From an uncultured Caulobacterales bacterium (GTDB lineage: Bacteria > Pseudomonadota > Alphaproteobacteria > Caulobacterales > Maricaulaceae): 64,000 nucleotides of DNA. The position numbers were made by a program, and so were the translations under genes. The stretch covers positions 1-64,000 of the forward strand of contig CALFVT010000006.1 in the NCBI GenBank assembly GCA_937928165.1, read 5' to 3'. This document shows, piece after piece, positions 16,139-24,220 of the stretch (position 1 is the stretch's first letter; each line of letters opens with the position of its first letter). Under the pieces are notes generated by a model that ran no database searches, had not been told where the DNA came from, and saw only the letters and a program-made list of their open reading frames with translations.

Positions 16139-16201
16139 CGTTTTCATTCCCTCACACTATTATGTTTCACTGCTTATTCTCCCGCTCAAAAGGGAATTGA
16201 T

Positions 16202-16540
16202 ATGCATAAGGCTTTGCAGAGGTTTTTGGGCAGTCAACTGCGCGTTTATCGGGATTTGAATCGTCTGTCTCAAATTGAATTGGCAGAACGTATGGGCGTG
16301 AGTAAAGAAACTATTGGTAAAATTGAGCGCGGAACTGCGGCACCATCATTTAAAACGATAGACAGCTTATGTCGTGAACTCGCTATCTCGCCTCGATATC
16401 TATTCCCAGCGGGTAAATATGAGCGTCATAAACCATCATCGACAGCTTTAGAGAAACTCATCGAAAAAGCCTCTAAACTTGATGATAAGGAAATTGAATG
16501 GATGCTTGAGTTAATCGAAGCGATTGAGAAAAGGCCGTAA
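16202..16540 (+). CDS. XRE-family transcriptional regulator
   Basis: A 112-residue DNA-binding protein. The helix-turn-helix is complete: QLRVYRDLNRLSQIELAERM, then GVSKETIGKIERG and PSFKTIDSLCRELA, the pattern of Cro/C1-type repressors. The C-terminal 40 residues are a charged helix that probably dimerises. I start it at ATG 16202 behind AAAGGGA; an upstream ATG in frame (16124) falls inside the second operator box and would add an unrelated hydrophobic stretch. It likely represses its own promoter and the divergent two-gene unit through the twin boxes at 16097-16138. Confidence 0.85.
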   Translation: MHKALQRFLGSQLRVYRDLNRLSQIELAERMGVSKETIGKIERGTAAPSFKTIDSLCRELAISPRYLFPAGKYERHKPSSTALEKLIEKASKLDDKEIEWMLELIEAIEKRP

Positions 16541-16678
16541 GCACAAATGTAACTATATTATTAGGCCGTTATCTTGTTTTTAGATCTACACAGGCATATT
16601 TTATCTAACTCAATAATATAGAAAACACATTTAATACCAGACAGCTGATGTTGTTTTGGGTCGGTACTGCCTTCAGTG

Positions 16679-17689
16679 TTAAGAAAATTTTGTATAATGT
16701 TTCTTAAAGAGCCCCGCTAATTCATTAGCGGATACTATCATTGGCTTCTCTTGATCGAGATCCTTTAACATTCTTTTGAATACTGGTTTTTTTAGCTCAC
16801 CACTACGTCGCAAATTATATTTCAAAGACGTATCAAAAAATTCACTTTTTATAAGCTTTGATTTCCGTATATCTACACGACGCGCGAAATGCACATCGTT
16901 ATAAACAGGTCCGCTTTTAAAGTAGCCAACATATAATCCGCCCCTAGGGCCCATGTGAATTGATATAAAAACCTCAGGCCAATCTTCTTCGGATAACCCC
17001 CATCCCTCAAAGTAATCATATCCTTCCGGGTGTCGACCATGTTCATTGCTATAAGACTTTTCTGCCAATTCGACCGTAGACTTGTCGTTTTCTTGGTTCG
17101 ATAATACAAATTGAATGTTTCCGAATACTTCGGGGCATTGTTTTATAGCTTCTATGATACTTAAATTTCCTTTGGCTATATTGCTTTTTGTTGTGTTGTT
17201 GAATTGAACCCTTTTGTTCCATAATATTTGCGCGTTCTCTAAGTCTGCAGCTGAAACCTTATTTGCTTCTTTCCAAGTTTGTTCAAACCATTTCTTCGCA
17301 TCATGCCAATGTTGAGTATCTTTCTTAGAGAAAGAGCCAGCTTCTATATTCTTAATTTTAGGTGTAATAAACCCTATGCCATTCTCTGATGCGTTTGCTG
17401 AAGTAATAATAACGCCAACATCCGAAATATACACCTTAGCGTGAAGTCCCTTTATTTGTTTAATATTTTTTGATTCCGGCGCTCCCATCTGTTCCAACTC
17501 TTTTGGATTTGTGCCTCCCATACTTAAGTCGCAAATGATTCGTGCTTTTAAATTCTGACTATTCTTTTTACTAAATAGGTGTTTTAAAGCCCCGTTTCCC
17601 CAAAAAGCGACAGCACAGCATAGGTTTTTACCTGAACAAACTTTTTTGATCTTCTTACTTAGTTTCGAGCCTACAAGAAATTTAGCCAT
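16679..17689 (-). CDS. Phospholipase-D-like (HKD) protein
   Basis: A 336-residue protein. The N-terminal third carries one phospholipase-D-type half-site: LHAKVYISDVGVIITSANAS, with H and K near residues 83 and 85 and the S-A-N element following, as in PLD-family nucleases such as Nuc/BfiI that work as dimers of single HKD motifs. No signal peptide or membrane segment is present, so it is cytoplasmic. The C-terminal half is unrecognised. ATG at 17689 follows TAGGAG by 8 nt. In an island this may be a DNA-cleaving defence protein, but a phospholipase or other phosphodiester hydrolase is equally allowed by the motif. Confidence 0.75.
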   Translation of the reverse strand: MAKFLVGSKLSKKIKKVCSGKNLCCAVAFWGNGALKHLFSKKNSQNLKARIICDLSMGGTNPKELEQMGAPESKNIKQIKGLHAKVYISDVGVIITSANASENGIGFITPKIKNIEAGSFSKKDTQHWHDAKKWFEQTWKEANKVSAADLENAQILWNKRVQFNNTTKSNIAKGNLSIIEAIKQCPEVFGNIQFVLSNQENDKSTVELAEKSYSNEHGRHPEGYDYFEGWGLSEEDWPEVFISIHMGPRGGLYVGYFKSGPVYNDVHFARRVDIRKSKLIKSEFFDTSLKYNLRRSGELKKPVFKRMLKDLDQEKPMIVSANELAGLFKKHYTKFS

Positions 17690-18202
17690 CACGTTTACTC
17701 CTAGGTGCGTACATCTGAAAATAAAGTGTCATATAATATAAGCTTTAGAAATAAGATAATATTTAACCCTTGATTTAACGGTAATAGGTAACTTTACAAA
17801 TTATTATTCTCAACAGTCGTCATTAATAAGAGCATTAAAACTGTCTAAAGCAATACACTTTTTTAATCTGAAAATAGCAAAGTAATGTCAATGCTTGCTG
17901 AAAAGTTAGACATTATTTTTTTGAGCCATTAAGCAATCACAAGGGTATCAGTTACATTTCTTAAATTCGCACCAATATAGGTGTCTAAACCTCAAAACTC
18001 AGCTTTAATATTGGCAGGAAAATACCTCAAAAACAATTACAAGTGTTTTCCCTTTAAAATGTTTACAAGTTACGGTGACTTTTTAATCACTTAGACTCCT
18101 AAAACATAAAAAAGTGGTAAGTTAAGGATGGGGTCAAAAAGATTACCAATCGTATTACCGCAGTGTTGAAAAATACATAGACTGACTAGACTTATATAGA
18201 CG
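17690..18202. other. Intergenic stretch, no gene seen
   Basis: About 510 bp between the PLD-like gene and the integrase. It is very A+T-rich, with stop codons in all frames and no reading frame worth noting. I see no tRNA, no array and no long repeat. It probably holds the PLD gene's promoter near its left edge. Confidence 0.5.
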
Positions 18203-18228
18203 ATAAAAGCTCTATAATGAGCTTATAG
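18203..18228 (-). terminator. Likely intrinsic terminator of the integrase gene
   Basis: Just past the integrase stop, AAGCTC (18207-18212) and GAGCTT (18219-18224) pair around a 6-base loop. On the minus strand the hairpin is followed by TTTTATC. The stem is short and the T-run weak. Confidence 0.4.
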
Positions 18229-18234
18229 ATGTCA

Positions 18235-19974
18235 CTATTTTATATATAGATGAGATAGGTCTAATTCCGGATACTTCACCTTTTCAATTTCTTTTGCCAA
18301 TTCAGCAATTGTAAAGCCAGATCCATAATCCGACTGTACGCCGCCTAATTCCCTCCATCCTCCAAGTGCGCTTTGACGGTCTGTAGGGATGGCCGCCGCA
18401 CGCATTGCATCTTTGAAATTATGACGGAAAGAGTGAAAACTTGTCTTTTCAGTTTTAATATCGTGTTTCTTTAAATAACGAGAGAATGCTTTAGAAAACG
18501 CATTTCTATGTTTTTCAACCGTTTCATATCGCTTTGAATCAAACAAAAGCCCTTTTGGAATAGTTTGGACGTATTGCATAAAACCCAATTTAACCAATTC
18601 AGGACTCAGCGGAACATTTCTCACCGAGTTATTAGTTTTTAAACTATTTTCCCCTTCATTATGACACTTAATATAAATTATCCCGCTTTTTTCATCTTTT
18701 TTTATATCACTCCTTTTCAACTGTAGGATTTCTTTCAGCCTAAAACCATGGGTTAGAGCAACTAATGGCACCCAGTAAAAGACATGACCATTTTTTGGCT
18801 TCAGTTTATAGAACGCTTGTGTTTTGAATAAAGTTGTTAGTTGCTTATTGCTAAACGGATGCCTTAAATCCTGTTTTGCCTCAGGATTTTTATCGATAGC
18901 AACAATACCTTCCATTGGGTTTTTATCGATGTATCCCTCAACCATAGCGTAGGACATCAAACGCTTTAGACTCGATAAACGCTTTTTCACATTGGAGGGC
19001 TTCATAATACTTCTGTTGTACTTCTTTCCATCTTCAACTAATTCCTGAAGAGAGAAATTATTAGTGCGTTCAAGTTTGCGCGCATTGGTCGGCATTTCAC
19101 TTAATAGATCTCTAAGATGTTTAAAGTCTTTGCGGCTAATTTCGTTTACTGCGATTTTTGAACCCACTATTTCTATAAGGTAACTGAAAGCCGCCTCCAT
19201 GTCCTTGCGCATTCTGTCACTAAAGGAATGGCTGGCCTCCTCGAAGAACTCCTGAATCAAACCTTCTAAGGTTATCAAGTTAGTTGCTGAACATTTTTCA
19301 TTGAGGCTGAATTTTGGGGTTTTATAAACATCTTCTAATTTAAATAAGGGAATCGTAGGTGTTTTATCAAAACGAACACCGATTCGGATCAGTTCCTGCT
19401 CACTCAATTCAATAAGAGCTTTTCTGACGAGTTCTTCCAAACGGAGGTATTTGGCTTCCGTCCGGTCAACGTTTACTCCTTGCCGGGCTTTGCTCTTCGT
19501 CTCAGGGAAAAGTAGTAAACCCTTGGGGTAACCTTCAGCTATCAATAGCTGATCAGTTGCTCTACCGAGGTCTGCTGCAATGCGGTTTGGATTTCCTCTT
19601 TTCCAGAAGTCTCGCTCCATAAGACATTCTTTAATATAAGCTGTTTTCTGCTCCGAACTCTCAAATGGGTTGGTATCATTTTCCAACACTTGTTGATATT
19701 TGGTGCGAAACCATTTCTGTACTGTCCAGTCTATATTGAGTTTATCTAGCGAATGAGGTTTAGCTTTTGTCAGTTGCCTTTCTGCTTCTTCACATAACTT
19801 ATTATACTCAACCAACTTTTCAGCGTATCGTTTGTAGGCTGTAGTTTCGTCAGAAGTTTTGAGGCTTTTCTTGAATTGTTGCCCCATACCCATAATTTCA
19901 ACAAGATGAATAGGAATGCGACGGCGAAAATAGAACTTTTTATTGATTTTTGTGAGATGTGGATACTTAGTCAT
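18235..19974 (-). CDS. Tyrosine-type site-specific integrase of the island
   Basis: A 579-residue tyrosine recombinase. The catalytic domain holds HGFRLKE (first Arg), HSFRHNF (H514, R517, H518), the GGW tryptophan (W540) and the nucleophile in QSDYGSG (Y550). The N-terminal half has the arm-binding and core-binding regions found in long integrases of tRNA-associated islands, starting with the HLTKINKKFYFRRRIP element. It reads away from the tRNA-Gly gene 94 bp off and next to one att repeat, so it almost certainly catalyses insertion and excision at 303-327 / 20060-20084. No excisionase was recognised. It looks intact. Confidence 0.92.
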   Translation of the reverse strand: MTKYPHLTKINKKFYFRRRIPIHLVEIMGMGQQFKKSLKTSDETTAYKRYAEKLVEYNKLCEEAERQLTKAKPHSLDKLNIDWTVQKWFRTKYQQVLENDTNPFESSEQKTAYIKECLMERDFWKRGNPNRIAADLGRATDQLLIAEGYPKGLLLFPETKSKARQGVNVDRTEAKYLRLEELVRKALIELSEQELIRIGVRFDKTPTIPLFKLEDVYKTPKFSLNEKCSATNLITLEGLIQEFFEEASHSFSDRMRKDMEAAFSYLIEIVGSKIAVNEISRKDFKHLRDLLSEMPTNARKLERTNNFSLQELVEDGKKYNRSIMKPSNVKKRLSSLKRLMSYAMVEGYIDKNPMEGIVAIDKNPEAKQDLRHPFSNKQLTTLFKTQAFYKLKPKNGHVFYWVPLVALTHGFRLKEILQLKRSDIKKDEKSGIIYIKCHNEGENSLKTNNSVRNVPLSPELVKLGFMQYVQTIPKGLLFDSKRYETVEKHRNAFSKAFSRYLKKHDIKTEKTSFHSFRHNFKDAMRAAAIPTDRQSALGGWRELGGVQSDYGSGFTIAELAKEIEKVKYPELDLSHLYIK

Positions 19975-20059
19975 TTCTTACTCCTAATACAGCGTGTGTA
20001 CCAGTTTTGTGTACTTAAATCCCTATTTTAAAAGGATATTTATAGTTATCAATGACTTA

Positions 20060-20084
20060 GAAGAAGATGGAGCGGGCGATGAGA
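20060..20084. repeat. Island attachment site, tRNA copy (att)
   Basis: Partner of 303-327. Here the 25-bp repeat overlaps the 3' end of the intact tRNA-Gly gene from its CCA inward. It lies 86 bp from the integrase start codon. Confidence 0.85.
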
Positions 20085-20142
20085 TTCGAACCCACGACCC
20101 TCACCTTGGCAAGGTGATGCTCTACCACTGAGCTACGCCCGC
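20068..20142 (-). tRNA. tRNA-Gly (anticodon GCC)
   Basis: A 75-nt cloverleaf with encoded CCA. The acceptor stem GCGGGCG pairs with CGCCCGC, followed by discriminator T. The anticodon stem TCACC/GGTGA frames the loop TTGCCAA, giving GCC. The T-arm reads GTGGGTTCGAATCTCAT. It is the integration target of the island: its 3' end is duplicated at 303-327, and the copy here is complete, so the gene survives insertion. Confidence 0.97.
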
Positions 20143-20592
20143 TCATAAGACGTATTTAAGGGGGAACCCCTTGGTCGAAGGCGCGCTGTATGACGCAGAA
20201 TGAGCCCTGAATCAAGCCCTCAATGTAAAAAAAATTGAAAAAATCAATAGGGTTCTATGCCCTGTGAACATTTACATCAACCGGCCACTTAAAACCGTTT
20301 AACCCGGCAAGAGTTTTATCAAAGATATCGTAGATTTTGGCCCGGATTTGTTAGAGTTTGGACAGTCCTTCACCTGATTTTAGCCAGACCTTCACTAAGG
20401 CTTGACCTGCGTCAGTCCTTAAAAACAGTGGATATCGGTCTTTAACAAATGGGTGTGGGTTTGATTTAGGCTTTATAATTAAGGCGGCAAGCCGAAAGGC
20501 GGATTTAATTTATGCCCTGTGTTATAAACACGCTGTTCCAACCCACGGCCCCGACTCATGACCCCGATTGACGACCCCGATTCAACGGCGCT
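20143..20592. other. Intergenic region upstream of tRNA-Gly
   Basis: About 450 bp with no coding signal. It must contain the tRNA promoter near its left end. Near 20547-20586 there are three imperfect 13-bp tandem units sharing CCCCGA (GACCCCGATT at 20560-20569 and 20573-20582), of no obvious function. Confidence 0.5.
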
Positions 20593-21387
20593 TTATTTCG
20601 GCGTTAAAAGTGCCGACCCCGTGAGGTCTTTAGGCCGTTTCATACGGCGTTTTGTGTTATGCTCTGTACCGCGATCTTTCCCGCTTAGGGTTTCGCCGCG
20701 CATGTAATGGCGTTGCCAACCTTCTGAGACGGCGCCGGGATCACGTTTTTCAAGCCGTTTAACGAAATCACCCCGGCTCTTTGACCAATCCTCATAGTCG
20801 CGTTTTAGCGCCATATTACTCTCGAGCCGTTTGATCTTAGGCTCAACCGCTTCAAGCCGCCGATGCTCGGATAAGGTGATAAAACAAAAAGGCTCATCCT
20901 TCTCAAAGCGCACAGTCCCCGGGCGGGTCATTTGCCAATTCATCGTAAAGCCAAAGGGGAGCCAATCGGTTTCAATAAGGCCAGAGAGTGGGTAAACGCC
21001 GTCCTTGGGCCAATTAGGCGGCCCCATGGCCCACACGGCCCAACCCGGCGGGGTTCTAAATAAATAGCCCGTATGAAATGTGACGATACCGTTTTGAAAA
21101 TGGCTAGTCACCACATGATCTAAAAGCCCGTTTGTATCAGGAGATGTAATTTGAATATCTTCTTTGGCGGGCCCGCCGTTCCACTCCATGTCGATGGTGA
21201 ACGGGCAGATGATCTCCCATCCTGTGGCATTGGCCATCGTCATAGGCAAGCAGCGATAAGGCACCCGTCCGCGCGTATCATCCATCCATTTACGGGGTGC
21301 GCGCGCAGAAAGCAAAGGCGGCGCGGGGTCTTGGACTTTATAGGCGTCAAGAAAAGGCGGGGCAGGATTATCTATAGGTTTTGTCAT
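20593..21387 (-). CDS. DUF6065 family protein
   Basis: A 264-residue protein matching the DUF6065 pattern as I know it: LPMTMANATGWEIICP near residue 50, then FHTGYLFRTPPGWAVWAMGPPN and the WLPFGFTMNWQMTRPG segment. The family is uncharacterised and found mainly in Alphaproteobacteria. The C-terminal third is highly charged and helical (RRLEAVEPKIKRLESNMALKR). There is no signal peptide. It is divergent from the ProX-like gene, whose 5' region overlaps its start. No function can be assigned. Confidence 0.75.
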   Translation of the reverse strand: MTKPIDNPAPPFLDAYKVQDPAPPLLSARAPRKWMDDTRGRVPYRCLPMTMANATGWEIICPFTIDMEWNGGPAKEDIQITSPDTNGLLDHVVTSHFQNGIVTFHTGYLFRTPPGWAVWAMGPPNWPKDGVYPLSGLIETDWLPFGFTMNWQMTRPGTVRFEKDEPFCFITLSEHRRLEAVEPKIKRLESNMALKRDYEDWSKSRGDFVKRLEKRDPGAVSEGWQRHYMRGETLSGKDRGTEHNTKRRMKRPKDLTGSALLTPK

Positions 21388-21468
21388 ATGATCTCTTTGC
21401 CTGAAATATTGCTCTATGAAAAGGCTTGGGCCATAACAGCCCGTGAATTAATTTCAAAAGAGCCGATT

Positions 21469-21990
21469 ATGCCCGCAAGCCGTGATGACCTTTATGCATT
21501 TTTTAAGGCCAATGACATTGTCTATAACACAGTTGAGCATCCGCCTATCTTCACTGTTGCGGACGGGGCGGATATTAAAGCCGCCCTACCGGGGGCGAAA
21601 ACAAAAAACTTATTCTTGAAAGATAAATCCGGGCATTTATTTTTAATCTGCGCCGCCGCCGAAAGCCAGATAGGGCTGAACCGCTTACACCAAGTTTTGG
21701 GTTGTAAGCGGCTGTCCTTTGCAAATGAAGATTTATTGCTGGCCCATCTTGGCGTAACGCCGGGGTCTGTGACCTTATTTTCGCTTATTAATGATGACAC
21801 ACGCAACGTTACCCTGATATTAGATGCGGCTCTGCTTAGGGCGAAGCAGATAAATTTTCACCCATTAAAAAACACGGCCACCACGGGCATTTCTAAAGAG
21901 CATATGCTGCGTTTTATCACGGCCTTGAATAGAGTGCCGATCGCTGTAGATTTTAGTGATTTTAAGCAGCCCGTTTTGCAGTCTTTATAA
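21469..21990 (+). CDS. Prolyl-tRNA deacylase/YbaK-type trans-editing protein
   Basis: A 173-residue single-domain editing protein of the YbaK/ProX family. These hydrolyse wrongly charged Ala-tRNA(Pro) or similar mischarged tRNAs in the cytoplasm. It shows HPPIFTVADGAD near residue 25, KNLFLKDKSG with the conserved lysine near 50 and the VTPGSVTLFSLIND segment. I choose the ATG at 21469 because homologues begin with MPAS-R-D-L-type sequence; an in-frame ATG at 21388 overlaps the divergent gene. It opens a rightward run of protein-quality genes ending at 24165. Confidence 0.85.
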   Translation: MPASRDDLYAFFKANDIVYNTVEHPPIFTVADGADIKAALPGAKTKNLFLKDKSGHLFLICAAAESQIGLNRLHQVLGCKRLSFANEDLLLAHLGVTPGSVTLFSLINDDTRNVTLILDAALLRAKQINFHPLKNTATTGISKEHMLRFITALNRVPIAVDFSDFKQPVLQSL

Positions 21991-22083
21991 GGGCCGTAAT
22001 TTTCACTACTCTGTGATGAGAAACAGGGCTTGACCCTAGGCCCAGAGCCCCCACATAGTCTACAGATAAAAAAGGATATTACC

Positions 22084-22968
22084 ATGAGCGAAACAGCTGC
22101 TGTCATCACCAATGGCTCTGATGCAAGTTTTATGACGGATGTTATCACGCCCTCAAGTGATGTACCTGTCATTGTAGATTTTTGGGCCCCGTGGTGCGGG
22201 CCATGTAAACAGCTTATTCCTGCGCTGGAGCGGGTTGTGAACAGCGCAAAAGGCAAGGTAAAGCTGGTTAAAATTAATATTGATGAAAACCCCGGCGTCG
22301 CAGGGCAGTTAGGCGTTCGTTCGATCCCAGCGGTCTACGCCTTTAAAGATGGGCAACCCGTTGACGGGTTTACCGGTGGGTTACCTGAAAGCGAGCTTGA
22401 AAAATTTGTTGCCCGCCTGTCTGGAGAGCGCTCTGCCAGTGAAGATGCGGCGGCGCTAGTGGCCCGGGCTAAAGACAGCCTCACGGCGGGTGACCCCGGC
22501 GGCGCGGCGCAAGATTTTGCTGGGGCGCTACAACTCGACCCTGAAAACGCAGAAGCGGTTGCGGGTTTGGCCCGGCTTTACCTTGAGAGCGGCAATCAAG
22601 ACGGCGCGGCAGAGATGATTTCTAATATTCCGGATACAATGAAATCCCATCCGGATATTATGGCCATTGCCGCGATGTTAGAGCTACGGCCAGAGCCGCA
22701 AACCCCGGACGCAACCGCCGAACTTGCGGCAAAAGTGGCGGTAAGCCCGGATGATTTAGACGCCCGGCTTGATCTGGCCAAGGCCTTAACCGGGGCCGGA
22801 CGCAGCGCAGAGGCGGTCGATCATTTACTATATTCAATTCGTAAAAACCGCTCCCATAATAACGAAGCGGCGCGGCTATTTTTACTAACCGTCTTCCAAG
22901 CGGAAGGTAATGAAAGCGATGTCACAATACAGGGCCGGCGTAAATTGTCTTCCATCCTTTACGCCTAG
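22084..22968 (+). CDS. Thioredoxin-TPR fusion (CnoX/YbbN-like co-chaperedoxin)
   Basis: A 294-residue cytoplasmic protein. Residues about 10-115 are a thioredoxin domain with the full active site WCGPCK and the cis-proline loop IPAVYAF. The rest is TPR-like helical repeats rich in alanine (AKDSLTAGDPGGAAQDFAGALQLDPENAEAVAGLARLY), as in CnoX, which protects aggregation-prone proteins and hands them to chaperones. Unlike E. coli CnoX, both active-site cysteines are present, so it should be redox active. Start ATG 22084 has AAAGGA about 7 nt upstream. It is followed 17 bp later by the Lon-N protein gene. Confidence 0.9.
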   Translation: MSETAAVITNGSDASFMTDVITPSSDVPVIVDFWAPWCGPCKQLIPALERVVNSAKGKVKLVKINIDENPGVAGQLGVRSIPAVYAFKDGQPVDGFTGGLPESELEKFVARLSGERSASEDAAALVARAKDSLTAGDPGGAAQDFAGALQLDPENAEAVAGLARLYLESGNQDGAAEMISNIPDTMKSHPDIMAIAAMLELRPEPQTPDATAELAAKVAVSPDDLDARLDLAKALTGAGRSAEAVDHLLYSIRKNRSHNNEAARLFLLTVFQAEGNESDVTIQGRRKLSSILYA

Positions 22969-22985
22969 CGCTTCGTAAATATAAT

Positions 22986-23654
22986 ATGAGCACACATTAT
23001 AAATCTTTGGCGCGGCGAACAAATCCGCAGACCAATGCAATATTTCCGTTAAACGGGGCGATATTACTGCCAGGCTGTGATCTGCCGCTCAATGTTTTTG
23101 AGCCGCGTTATCTGAATATGATTGATGACGCCCTGAAAGGGGAACGGCTGATTGGCATGGTTCAAAATATAGACTCGCATTTATCACCGATTGGTGGGCT
23201 TGGCCGAATTATACAATTTTCAGAGGCGGAAGATGGCCGTTACCTGGTTGTGCTGCGGGGGCTCAAACGCTTTCGCATCACGGGAGAGGCCAAAAGCGAC
23301 ACGCCTTACCGTATCGGGACATTGGACTTCACTGAATTTGAAAATGATATTGAAACCCATATTGATACGGACATCCCCGAAGCTTTGATGGATCATGGAG
23401 GGCAACAGCGCCGCACCTTAATTTTAGCGATGAAAAGCTTTGCCAAACATCTCGGCGTTGAGGTAGATTGGGAAGGTTTGTCCAATATTCCGCTCCCTCG
23501 CCTGATCGATCAAGCCACAATGATAAGCCCGTTTGAGCCGATGGATAAACAATCCCTGCTTGAGGCAGCCAATCATGATGAGCGCCGCCGCTTACTTGTG
23601 GGCCTAATGACCCTTTATGCCCGTGATGATAAAACTGGCGACGCCCTGCAATAG
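22986..23654 (+). CDS. Lon N-terminal substrate-binding domain protein
   Basis: A 222-residue protein equal to the PUA-like N-terminal domain of Lon protease without the ATPase or peptidase: IFPLNGAILLPGCDLPLNVFEPRY near the start, GVQN-type MVQNIDSH, then a beta-rich core (YLVVLRGLKRFRI) and a helical tail. Stand-alone proteins of this type are common in Alphaproteobacteria between a thioredoxin-TPR gene and a Trm112 gene, exactly as here. The role is unknown; binding of exposed protein segments is inferred from the Lon homology. Confidence 0.88.
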   Translation: MSTHYKSLARRTNPQTNAIFPLNGAILLPGCDLPLNVFEPRYLNMIDDALKGERLIGMVQNIDSHLSPIGGLGRIIQFSEAEDGRYLVVLRGLKRFRITGEAKSDTPYRIGTLDFTEFENDIETHIDTDIPEALMDHGGQQRRTLILAMKSFAKHLGVEVDWEGLSNIPLPRLIDQATMISPFEPMDKQSLLEAANHDERRRLLVGLMTLYARDDKTGDALQ

Positions 23655-23666
23655 CAAAGATATATT

Positions 23667-23861
23667 ATGAGTGATGAGACAATAACTAATGACCTTGACC
23701 CGCAGCTTTTACGGCAACTTGTGTGTCCGAAAACGCGCGGACCCCTTAGTTATGATAAACAGGCCGGTGAGCTTATCTCAAAAAAAGCCAAACTCGCCTA
23801 TCCTATTCGCGGCGGCGTGCCGATCATGCTAATCGATGAAGCCCGAAGCTTAGAGGGTTAA
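23667..23861 (+). CDS. Trm112 family protein
   Basis: A 64-residue small protein with [10 protein letters not shown] and [15 protein letters not shown], the two hallmarks of the bacterial Trm112/YcaR family. In eukaryotes and archaea Trm112 activates several methyltransferases; the bacterial partner is uncertain. Only one of the usual zinc-ligand cysteines remains, so it probably does not bind zinc. It lies 12 bp after the Lon-N gene and 1 bp before the DUF1244 gene, so it is in the same operon. Confidence 0.88.
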   Translation: MSDETITNDLDPQLLRQLVCPKTRGPLSYDKQAGELISKKAKLAYPIRGGVPIMLIDEARSLEG

Positions 23862-23862
23862 A

Positions 23863-24165
23863 ATGAGCAAACTCACCCAAGCCGAGCAAGATGCGCTGGA
23901 CGCGGCAACATTTCGGCGGTTTTTAAACCATCTGGACAGTCATAAAGATGTGCAGAATATCGATCTCATGATTCTTGCGAATTTCTGCCGAAACTGCCTA
24001 TCGAAATGGTATAAAGTGGCCGCAGACGAGGCCGGTATTCAGGTGGATATGGATGCCGCTAAGGAAAGAATTTACGGCATGAGCTATGGGGAGTGGAAAG
24101 AGAGCCACCAACGGCCCGCAACCCCTGAACAGCTTGCCGCCTTTAATGCCCGTGCTAAAGGATAG
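23863..24165 (+). CDS. DUF1244 family protein
   Basis: A 100-residue protein with the DUF1244 core: FRRFLNHLDSHKDVQNIDL, NFCRNCLSKWY and YGMSYGEWKESHQ. The family is short, helical, conserved in Proteobacteria and uncharacterised. The two cysteines of CRNC are invariant-looking and might bind a metal. It is the last gene of the rightward run starting at 21469, 1 bp after Trm112. Confidence 0.88.
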   Translation: MSKLTQAEQDALDAATFRRFLNHLDSHKDVQNIDLMILANFCRNCLSKWYKVAADEAGIQVDMDAAKERIYGMSYGEWKESHQRPATPEQLAAFNARAKG

Positions 24166-24220
24166 ACCATAAACCCTAATTGGGGTTAGCTTCGTTATTC
24201 ATTCAGCCATTATATAAACT

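Noticed and set aside
20547-20586. 13-bp tandem units with CCCCGA as a CRISPR or iteron array
   Set aside because: Only three imperfect short units, no spacers, no replication or cas gene near.
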